A stretch of 13,784 bases of DNA from CAZQQN01 sp964549595. GTDB taxonomy: Bacteria > Bacteroidota > Bacteroidia > CAILMK01 > CAYYUA01. How positions within the stretch are numbered: the first letter of the stretch is position 1; every line of letters starts with the position of its first letter. This document shows, one piece after another, positions 1 to 5,455 of this stretch. The notes under the pieces are model-generated. The model made no database searches, was not told where the DNA came from, and saw only the letters and a program-made list of their open reading frames with translations. The stretch is taken from assembly GCA_964549595.1 (NCBI GenBank), contig CAZJWK010000075.1:1-13784 (forward strand), given 5' to 3'. The translations under genes and the position numbers were made by a program.

Positions 1-94
1 CCTCGCGGTGGACACCCTTGTCTTTGGCTAACACTTCCTACAGCCAAGCGTGTTCGGGACTTGCACCCTATACCTACGCCCATGCTGGGCGCAA
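1..94 (-). mobile_element. Group II intron (class C-like), 5' part of domain I only
   Basis: Read on the minus strand, this stretch begins TTGCGCCCAGCATGGGCG, continues with TATAGGGTGCAAGTCCCGAA, then a GTTAGCC segment, and ends with CAAGGGTGTCC and CGCGAGG. The same elements in the same order and spacing form the start of domain I of class C group II introns such as the Oceanobacillus iheyensis one; this comparison is from memory. The intron runs off the left edge, so domains II-VI and any reverse transcriptase/maturase gene are not visible. It lies directly downstream of an intrinsic terminator on the same strand, which is where class C introns insert. The expected 5' GUGYG reads UUGCG, so the first base is not the usual G. 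Either the boundary differs by a base or two, or the copy is degenerate. Whether it still splices cannot be judged here. Confidence 0.8.
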
Positions 95-123
95 AAAAAG
101 GGGAACCGCAGTCGCGATTCCCC
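93..123 (-). terminator. Intrinsic terminator of the Hpt/LytTR operon, used as intron target
   Basis: On the minus strand the arms GGGGAATCGC and GCGGTTCCCC flank a GACT tetraloop and are followed by seven T. The stem is ten pairs including one U-G wobble that exists only in the minus-strand RNA, which fixes the direction. It lies about 170 bases past the stop of the LytTR gene, and no other gene lies between. Confidence 0.85.
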
Positions 124-292
124 CAACACTCATAGGAATAAAAAATGGAAAGAAATGATTGGGAAGTGAATTTTTTCCCTAATTCTGCTACAAATATAGT
201 AAAGCTTACTTTGGAATTTTTATGGATTTCGATTAAACCCCTCTAATTTTCGGTGAAACAAGAAAATTACTCGATAAATAGGCCAAAGCTTT

Positions 293-997
293 CTAAAATA
301 AGTTTAACTTTTGAATGAGTTTATTTTTGTAAGAACCGCCAATGGGGATCATTTTTTGGTTAACAAAAACCAGGTTCTCGTCAAACGTTTCTATTTTATC
401 GAGGTTTACAACATAGGACCTGTGCACACGCATGAAATTCGTATCAGAAAGTTTGTTTTCAATATTTTTCATTGTGGAATGGATGGTGTATTTACTGTCA
501 TCCGTGTAAATATTAACATAATCACCGTAAGCCTCCACAAATAAGATATTGGCCTTTTCAATCCGGGTAAATTGATTTTTCTCTTTGATAAAGATGGTGG
601 TAGGGTTTTGTTGGGCATCCGTATTACCGGGTTGATTTTGCATAATGTTTTCCATAGCCCGGTTAATCGCTTTTAGAAAACGTTTGAATCCAACCGGTTT
701 TAACAGGTAATCCGTTACTTCATAATCAAAAGCCTCAATGGCATATTCCTTCTGAGAAGTGACAAGAATGATTTCCGGCTTTGACCGTATGGTGTTAATA
801 AAATCCAAACCGGACATTCCAGGCATTTCAATATCAAGCAAAACAATGTCAATGGCATTATTCTGGATATAAGAAATGGCCTCCATGGCATCTTTGGCAT
901 TTCCCACAAGGTTCAATTGGTCGGTTTTATTTACCAATTGTTCAAGGACCTTGATGGAGGCAGGATCGTCATCCACTATGATGCAATTATAATTCAT
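293..997 (-). CDS. LytTR family response regulator
   Basis: A 234-residue two-domain regulator that should be phosphorylated on Asp and then bind DNA as a transcription factor in the cytoplasm. The receiver domain covers about residues 3-120: acidic pocket DDD at 9-11, phosphoacceptor D55 in LLDIEMP, the Thr/Ser switch at T80-S81 and the conserved K100 in LLKP. The LytTR DNA-binding domain covers about 135-234, with the family motifs FVEAYGDYVNIYT (153-165) and MRVHRSYVVNL (189-199). Length is normal for the AlgR/LytR class. It follows the Hpt gene by 30 bases on the same strand, so the two are probably co-transcribed and the Hpt protein is the likely phosphodonor. No histidine kinase is in the window, and the regulated genes are unknown. 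Confidence 0.93.
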   Translation of the reverse strand: MNYNCIIVDDDPASIKVLEQLVNKTDQLNLVGNAKDAMEAISYIQNNAIDIVLLDIEMPGMSGLDFINTIRSKPEIILVTSQKEYAIEAFDYEVTDYLLKPVGFKRFLKAINRAMENIMQNQPGNTDAQQNPTTIFIKEKNQFTRIEKANILFVEAYGDYVNIYTDDSKYTIHSTMKNIENKLSDTNFMRVHRSYVVNLDKIETFDENLVFVNQKMIPIGGSYKNKLIQKLNLF

Positions 998-1027
998 ACA
1001 GGTCAGTTCAATGTTCTAAAAAAGCCT

Positions 1028-1375
1028 TTAAATTCTTTCCTTAAGTTCCTCTATCACCTTATTGCTTAGGGTTTCAACCTCTTTGATCAATTCTTTTGAC
1101 TGATCATCAAATTGTTGGGTATTTTTCAGGTTTTGTAACGTCTTTAATCTCTCTTCTAATGTTTTATTTCCTACGTAAATAGCAGAGGGTTTTGACTTGT
1201 GAGCCGCTTCTCCAACCCTAACAGGATCGTTTTCTTCATAGCCTGCCTTCATTTCCTCAATAGACTGAGGCATTTGATCAATAAAAAGTTGAATAATTTC
1301 TTGAATAAAATCAGAATCCCCTCCTGAAATCTCCTCAAGGTAACTTAAATCTGTATAGTTAGTTTGATTTTCCAT
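1028..1375 (-). CDS. Hpt domain phosphotransfer protein
   Basis: A 115-residue, wholly helical-looking single-domain histidine phosphotransfer protein. The phosphorylated residue is predicted to be H59 in AAHKSKPSA, which fits the Hpt consensus HxxKxxS/G. The acidic N-terminal part before it (ISGGDSDFIQEIIQLFIDQMP) is the usual first pair of helices. There is no kinase, receiver or membrane segment, so it must relay phosphate between a hybrid kinase elsewhere and a response regulator. The LytTR regulator starting 30 bases downstream is the obvious candidate acceptor. The start at 1375 is the only reasonable ATG, and the 545-base gap upstream leaves room for its promoter. Confidence 0.92.
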   Translation of the reverse strand: MENQTNYTDLSYLEEISGGDSDFIQEIIQLFIDQMPQSIEEMKAGYEENDPVRVGEAAHKSKPSAIYVGNKTLEERLKTLQNLKNTQQFDDQSKELIKEVETLSNKVIEELKERI

Positions 1376-1920
1376 AACCTGTATTTTTCTTCACAAATAC
1401 TTGTTCAAATTTGAAAAACAAATATCATTTTTAAGTCAAATAATAGCGAATCAATTAATTTGACCATTTTTACAAAGACTCGATTCTAAGTTAGCAACTT
1501 AACAAGTCGAAAGAAAATAAAGGTTCATCTTTTTATCTTGCCCACTCATCTACAAAATAAACCATTTTCATCCAAAAGAAAGAAAAATGAGTCAGTAATT
1601 TTTTTCCCCTAACTCCATTGATCATTTCCAAAAAAAATTGAAAACCTCAATTAAAAGGGCCTTAGTGATTTAACCGCCATTCAAGTTATAAAGGGTTTTT
1701 TAGGTTGGTAATTGATAACAGGGCACTGAAACCACGCAGAGGAAAGTAAAGGGCTTCTTTTCTTCTATTAGTTCTGGTTAACCCTTACCTGTAGGATCAC
1801 TAAAAGGAGAAGCTTTAGGCTAATTTGCTTGGTAGTTTTTTAGTGAGGCCTGATTCCCTTTAATAAGGGTCAAATGGTTTTCATTTCAATTACCTTACAT
1901 CCAAAAACTACCTTGAATCC
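1376..1920. other. 545-base intergenic stretch with no gene seen
   Basis: No frame on either strand gives a convincing protein, and no tRNA, rRNA or known RNA was recognised. The stretch is AT-rich and full of A and T runs. A short hairpin, CCCTTTAATAAGGG near 1857-1870, could be a weak 3' end signal for the minus-strand gene that stops at 1921, but it has no T-tract. The part next to 1376 should hold the promoter of the Hpt gene, although no clear TAnnTTTG element was found. Confidence 0.5.
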
Positions 1921-2418
1921 TTAATTCAAAAAATCAAAAATAGATCGCCTGTTTTGCGCCTTTTCTTTTTCTTTTCTCAGGTATTGGTAAATGACTCCTA
2001 ATCTGTATTCAGAACCTTTTCTACGGGTCACTAATGTGATTTTGGTATCTTGATACCGCCAGATTACGGTGGCACCATTGTGTTTAGTATGGGACGGGAA
2101 GCCGAATTGATCTTTAATGTGATCCTTTAGCTTATTGCGAGCCTCATAATACTTAGACCCCCTGTAGGTTTCTAAGAATGTGTAGCTCATGCCTACCAGT
2201 TTTCGCTTTTGAAAACGGTAAAGAATAGCCGTTTTTTGATTACGGATTTGGCCCATATAATGCAGGTAAGTACGGTCTTCGTCCATTAGATTGGCTTTTT
2301 CCTGCCTTTTAACTTCTTTCTTGGGCATGTCCCATCGGACATTCCTTGGTAATTCCTGAGAAAAAACAAGGGTTGATGAGCCCAGAACGAGCAAGCAGAT
2401 CAATAGCGATTTAGCCAT
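1921..2418 (-). CDS. Small secreted protein of unknown function
   Basis: A 165-residue protein that I do not recognise. Residues 1-20 form a clear signal peptide: Lys near the start, a hydrophobic LLICLLVLGSS core, and a likely type I cleavage site at FSQ/ELPR. There is no lipobox cysteine. The mature part is basic and rich in aromatic residues, with short alternating stretches such as MSYTFLETY and TVIWRYQDTKITLV that suggest a small beta-rich domain. A similar layout (secreted, about 140 mature residues, ending in a charged tail with KEKEKAQNRR) is common among uncharacterised Bacteroidota envelope proteins, but no motif points to an activity. It stands alone: the next gene upstream on this strand ends 85 bases away. 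Confidence 0.75.
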   Translation of the reverse strand: MAKSLLICLLVLGSSTLVFSQELPRNVRWDMPKKEVKRQEKANLMDEDRTYLHYMGQIRNQKTAILYRFQKRKLVGMSYTFLETYRGSKYYEARNKLKDHIKDQFGFPSHTKHNGATVIWRYQDTKITLVTRRKGSEYRLGVIYQYLRKEKEKAQNRRSIFDFLN

Positions 2419-2502
2419 AAATTACTTTTTTAATGAAAGGTAAAATTAAATCAAAATCTCCGACCAAAAAAGAAGCTTAAAGTTTCATTTTAAGCATCCT
2501 GC

Positions 2503-2871
2503 TTATGGTTTTCTCCACTCATTACGCGGAAAGAAATCTTCGGGATCCAAATGTTCAGATGGGTCCCAAATTTTTTCCCGGAATTCAATTATTTGATCAT
2601 CCTCCACCCTAACGCCTTCCTTTTCTAATAAGGCCTCCATCATGTCCGGGGTTTCAAAATGATGCTTACCGGTTAATAGCCCTTGCCTGTTTACTACCCG
2701 GTGAGCAGGCACCGGAGGATTCCTGCGATGAGAAGCGTTCATGGCCCATCCAACCATCCTTGCAGAACCGCCACTGCCTAAAAAGCGGGCAATATGACCA
2801 TAAGTGCTTACCCGTCCTTTAGGGATCTCCCTTACCACAGCATAAACTTTTTCAAAGAATGGCTCGCTCAT
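2503..2871 (-). CDS. Alkyltransferase-like (ATL) MGMT-family protein, PAHR active site
   Basis: A 122-residue protein of the O6-alkylguanine-DNA alkyltransferase C-terminal domain family. Visible family features are IPKGRVSTYGHIA (16-28), the helix with ARMVGWAMN (38-46), and PAHRVVNRQGLLTG (55-68). In repair enzymes the motif is PCHR, with Cys accepting the alkyl group. Here that residue is Ala (A56), so the protein cannot repair by transfer. Members with Trp or Ala there are alkyltransferase-like proteins that bind O6-alkylguanine and pass the lesion to nucleotide excision repair. I chose the ATG at 2871 because homology begins directly after it. The frame stays open to an ATG at 2970, but the extra 33 residues do not resemble the family and would crowd the divergent gene at 3001. 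Confidence 0.88.
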   Translation of the reverse strand: MSEPFFEKVYAVVREIPKGRVSTYGHIARFLGSGGSARMVGWAMNASHRRNPPVPAHRVVNRQGLLTGKHHFETPDMMEALLEKEGVRVEDDQIIEFREKIWDPSEHLDPEDFFPRNEWRKP

Positions 2872-3000
2872 TTTAAGTGGGTGATTAGGGACATCAATGC
2901 CTATTATTTCCAAATTCTGTGAAAATAGTTGATAGAAAATTGAGGTAAAATTATTTATTTCGAAACTCAAAACAAAAAATCAAACGCCAATCCACAACAA

Positions 3001-3636
3001 ATGACACTGATCACAAATCTAAAATTCGGCGAGGTAACCAACCTCAGTGACGCTCGATTTGCAGCAGGCTCCCAGGCCAAATTCCTCGGCTTCTCATTAG
3101 ACCCTGAAAATGAAAATTACATCGAACCACAGGACCTTCAAGAAATAACCAGCTGGATTGAGGGCGTTGGTTTGGTAGGAGAATTCGGCAAACAGGATTT
3201 TGAGGAAATAAGCCAAGCCATACAAGATTTTAACCTCGATTATGTTCAGCTTAACGAAAGCACGAATTTTTTCTCCCTCTCCAAGCTTAAGGCCCAAATC
3301 ATTCAAAACCTGGATCTGGGAGCCTTCCGGGACCGCGAAGAATTGGAGTACTATATCGAGGATAGTTACCGAAACATTACCTACTACATGTTTTCCATCT
3401 ATGATGAAGAGGAGTTTGAGCAATTTCTCAACAATCCTAATTTTACCAAAAAGGTCAAGGATTTTACTTTTGACTTGAATGTCATCCTCAATTTTCCTTT
3501 TAATGCCGAAAACATCGTGGACTTGACCAACCAGTTTAAGCCATTTGCCATTAATATCTATGCAGGTGGTGAGGAACGGCCGGGTTACAAGGATTTCGAT
3601 GAGTTGATTGAAATGGTGGAAAGCCTGGATGAATAA
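3001..3636 (+). CDS. TrpF-like beta/alpha barrel protein, probably catalytically dead
   Basis: A 211-residue protein resembling phosphoribosylanthranilate isomerase (TrpF). The N-terminus NLKFGEVTNLSDARFAAG matches the TrpF pattern KICGITxxEDA, followed by FLGFSLDPENENYIEP (TrpF: FLGFVFxxxSPRYI) and WIEGVGLVGEF. The end, YAGGEERPGYKDFDELIEMV, corresponds to the last barrel strand and helix. The catalytic Cys of KICG is missing (KFGE), and the GGTG phosphate-binding segment is not found; FDLNVILNFPFN stands in its place. It is therefore unlikely to isomerise phosphoribosylanthranilate. No trp genes are nearby. The length is normal for the fold. The fold assignment is fairly safe; the role is unknown. 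A hairpin follows the stop by about 40 bases. Confidence 0.75.
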   Translation: MTLITNLKFGEVTNLSDARFAAGSQAKFLGFSLDPENENYIEPQDLQEITSWIEGVGLVGEFGKQDFEEISQAIQDFNLDYVQLNESTNFFSLSKLKAQIIQNLDLGAFRDREELEYYIEDSYRNITYYMFSIYDEEEFEQFLNNPNFTKKVKDFTFDLNVILNFPFNAENIVDLTNQFKPFAINIYAGGEERPGYKDFDELIEMVESLDE

Positions 3637-3675
3637 ACCGAACCATTAAAGCCTAATAAAATTAAATCCGGTATT

Positions 3676-3699
3676 ATGGGGAGTTTTTACGCTCCCCAT
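3676..3699 (+). terminator. Hairpin downstream of the TrpF-like gene
   Basis: The arms ATGGGGAG and CTCCCCAT form a perfect eight-pair stem with an eight-base loop, 40 bases past the stop at 3636. The following GTTTAAT is only a weak T-tract, so termination is probable but not certain. Confidence 0.5.
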
Positions 3700-3754
3700 G
3701 TTTAATCACCTTGCTTTTTTAAAAGGATATGCGGATAAAGCTTAAAAGTATATA

Positions 3755-3790
3755 GGCGCTTTTAATGAAATTCCTAATCAGAAAAGCGCC
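3755..3790 (-). terminator. Long-loop hairpin downstream of def
   Basis: GGCGCTTTT and AAAAGCGCC form a perfect nine-pair stem around an 18-base loop, between the convergent TrpF-like and def genes. It lies about 75 bases past the def stop. The bases after it on the minus strand are TATATACTTTT, not a clean T run. It may be an operon 3' end or an RNA-stabilising structure. Confidence 0.4.
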
Positions 3791-3865
3791 ATTAATCCGT
3801 TGGAAGGCTTTTAAATTCGGAGGCTTTGGATTCGTGGCTGAGCTACAAACCAAGCAAGCCCGTAT

Positions 3866-4429
3866 TTACGAAACCCGTTTTTTCTTAACGGGAAATTTCA
3901 TTTTGTAATCCACATTCACTTCCCCCTTACTGATGTTTTCCAACTTCTTTTTTAGCATCCGCCTTTTCAGCGCCGAAAGGTGATCTGTGAAAAGGATCCC
4001 TTCAATGTGATCGTATTCATGTTGAACAACCCTACCTGCTAATCCGCTAAACCGCTCTTCCTGTTCTTCAAAATTCTCATCAAGGTAATTGATTAAAATT
4101 TCGTCCGGGCGTTTCACTTTTTCCCGGATGTACGGAATGCTAAGGCAACCTTCTTCATATTCCCATTCTTCTCCCTTTAGTTCCACCAATTCGGGGTTAA
4201 TGAAAATCCTTTTCAGGCCCTGCAAGGATTCGTCCATTTTAGAAGCATCAATAATGAATAACCGAATGGGCTCTCCTACCTGAGGGGCAGCCAAACCCAC
4301 GCCCTCGCTATGGTACATGGTTTCGAACATGTTGTCAATTAATTCCCGAAGTCCGGTATAATCCTCTTCAATTTCCTCAGCCTCTTGTTTTAAAATAGGG
4401 TCGCCATAAGCCAGAATAGGCAAAATCAT
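3866..4429 (-). CDS. def: Peptide deformylase
   Basis: A 187-residue metalloenzyme that removes the formyl group from the N-terminal Met of nascent proteins at the ribosome exit. All three signature motifs are present: GVGLAAPQ (43-50), EGCLSIP (93-99) with the metal ligand C95, and QHEYDHIEG (136-144) with ligands H137 and H141 and catalytic E138. Length and the charged, Lys-rich C-terminal tail (KKKLENI to VKKKRVS) are normal for Bacteroidota enzymes. It starts 17 bases after the ruvX stop on the same strand, so ruvX and def almost certainly form one transcript. Confidence 0.97.
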   Translation of the reverse strand: MILPILAYGDPILKQEAEEIEEDYTGLRELIDNMFETMYHSEGVGLAAPQVGEPIRLFIIDASKMDESLQGLKRIFINPELVELKGEEWEYEEGCLSIPYIREKVKRPDEILINYLDENFEEQEERFSGLAGRVVQHEYDHIEGILFTDHLSALKRRMLKKKLENISKGEVNVDYKMKFPVKKKRVS

Positions 4430-4446
4430 ACCAGTAAAAATTCACT

Positions 4447-4854
4447 TTAAATTCCCAAATAAGACTGCAAAATAAGGGTAGCACTAACTTTATCCACTAA
4501 CGTTTTATCCTGCCGTTTCTTTTTCTTCACTCCTCCTTCTATCAATGATGAAGTAGCCATTTTGGAAGTAAAGGTTTCATCCCATGTTTTTATCTCTTGT
4601 TCCGGAAACGTTTTTCTTAATTTCCTGACAAAACCTTTAACCAACGAAGTGGCATTGGTATCTGTTCCATCCAGATTGACCGGGTAGCCCACCACAATGG
4701 TATCCACTGGTTCTCTTGCCACATATTCACTCAAGTAATTGAACACCTCTTTGGAATGTATGGTAGTCAATCCATTGGCAATCATTTGCAATGGATCCGT
4801 AGCAGCAATGCCTACCCTTTTACTACCGTAGTCAATGGCTAAAATCCTACCCAT
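4447..4854 (-). CDS. ruvX: RuvX/YqgF family RNase H-fold nuclease (putative Holliday junction resolvase)
   Basis: A 135-residue protein of the YqgF/RuvX family, which has an RNase H-like fold. Proposed roles are pre-16S rRNA 5'-end maturation and Holliday junction resolution. Acidic active-site residues are in the expected places: D7 in ILAIDYG (4-10), E93 in WDETFTS (91-97) and D121 in VDKVSATLIL (120-129). The strand VVGYPVNLDGT (54-64) is the family GxP motif. Length is typical. It is the first gene of a pair with def. The cspA terminator lies upstream on the same strand, so ruvX should have its own promoter within 4855-4940; no convincing consensus was seen there. Confidence 0.95.
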   Translation of the reverse strand: MGRILAIDYGSKRVGIAATDPLQMIANGLTTIHSKEVFNYLSEYVAREPVDTIVVGYPVNLDGTDTNATSLVKGFVRKLRKTFPEQEIKTWDETFTSKMATSSLIEGGVKKKKRQDKTLVDKVSATLILQSYLGI

Positions 4855-4940
4855 TTCCGAACCATTTACATTAGGGTAAGGCTTTTTGCCTTAAAAAAAT
4901 TCCAACCCTTTAAGAAAAAGGGCTATCTAATCAATGGCCA

Positions 4941-4974
4941 AAAAAAAGGGCTGCTCAAATGAACAGCCCTTTTT
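4941..4974 (-). terminator. Intrinsic terminator of the cold shock gene
   Basis: On the minus strand AAAAAGGGCTG pairs with CAGCCCTTTTT across a ten-base loop, and the run continues to seven T. It begins about 40 bases past the cspA-type stop at 5013. The plus-strand reading has five T, but no plus-strand gene ends here. Confidence 0.85.
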
Positions 4975-5012
4975 AAACAATTTCCTTCAAAAAAGGTATG
5001 GGTTAAACAACC

Positions 5013-5219
5013 TTATTCTTCTGCTTCTTCATCTCGCTTTACATTTATAGCGTTGAGTCCTTTTTTACCTTCTTTGACCTCAAATGAAACTTTGTCATCT
5101 TTTTGAATTTCGTCAACCAAAGCGGTAGCGTGAACAAAGATTTCTTCGTTAGATTCATCGACTTTGATAAAGCCGTAACCTTTCTTTTCGTTAAAAAACT
5201 TAACTGTTCCTGTTTGCAT
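5013..5219 (-). CDS. CspA-family cold shock protein
   Basis: A 68-residue single cold-shock domain protein that binds single-stranded nucleic acid and acts as an RNA chaperone in the cytoplasm. The two RNA-binding motifs are visible: RNP1 KGYGFIKV (13-20) and RNP2 IFVHATAL (27-34). The start MQTGTVKFFNEKKGYGF is the standard family beginning. The acidic tail RDEEAEE is short. It is a single-gene transcript with a consensus-like promoter about 40 bases upstream and a strong terminator downstream. The leader is only about 35 bases if the proposed promoter is right, so a long cold-sensing 5' UTR like that of E. coli cspA is not supported. I give no symbol because paralogue identity cannot be decided. 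Confidence 0.95.
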   Translation of the reverse strand: MQTGTVKFFNEKKGYGFIKVDESNEEIFVHATALVDEIQKDDKVSFEVKEGKKGLNAINVKRDEEAEE

Positions 5220-5259
5220 GATAATCTAGTTGATACTTTAATTTATTAAACAATGAGTG

Positions 5260-5289
5260 CAAAGCTAAGCATTTTTTTGTCCTGACAAA
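5260..5289 (-). promoter_or_regulatory. Bacteroidota-type promoter for the cold shock gene
   Basis: On the minus strand TTTG (5289-5286) is followed after 18 bases by TAGCTTTG (5267-5260). This fits the phylum's primary sigma consensus of a -33 TTTG and a -7 TAnnTTTG, although the usual spacing is about 19-21. It predicts a start of transcription about 35 bases before the ATG. Confidence 0.6.
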
Positions 5290-5440
5290 CATTTTTTTAA
5301 AATATCTATTGTTCAAACCTGGCTTTTCATCACAAATGTGGTGGGATGTCCCAAAAAAATCGTTTAGTAGAACTAATAATCTTAAAAGGTGTTCGCCAAA
5401 TGATTGAATAATTTAAGTAATTTGCAAATCCCAAAATGTA

Positions 5441-5447
5441 AAAGGAG
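5441..5447 (+). promoter_or_regulatory. Strong Shine-Dalgarno sequence of the ABC-F gene
   Basis: AAAGGAG lies eight bases before the ATG at 5456 and fixes the start. It stands out because most other genes in this window have only A-rich leaders without a recognisable Shine-Dalgarno, as is usual in Bacteroidota. Confidence 0.6.
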
Positions 5448-5455
5448 TAGGAAGC

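Noticed and set aside
1700..1760. Possible repeat or RNA remnant around CACTGAAACCACGCAGAGG
   Set aside because: It resembles low-information intergenic repeats but has no second copy, structure or boundary in this window.
2872..2970. Longer N-terminus for the alkyltransferase-like protein
   Set aside because: The additional 33 residues lack family similarity and would leave only 30 bases for the divergent promoter region.
4877..4893. TAAGGC/GCCTTA hairpin upstream of ruvX as a terminator
   Set aside because: On the minus strand the T run comes before, not after, the stem; there is no plus-strand gene to terminate.
5418..5424. TAATTTG before the ABC-F gene as a -7 promoter element
   Set aside because: It is one base short of TAnnTTTG and no TTTG lies at the right distance upstream.
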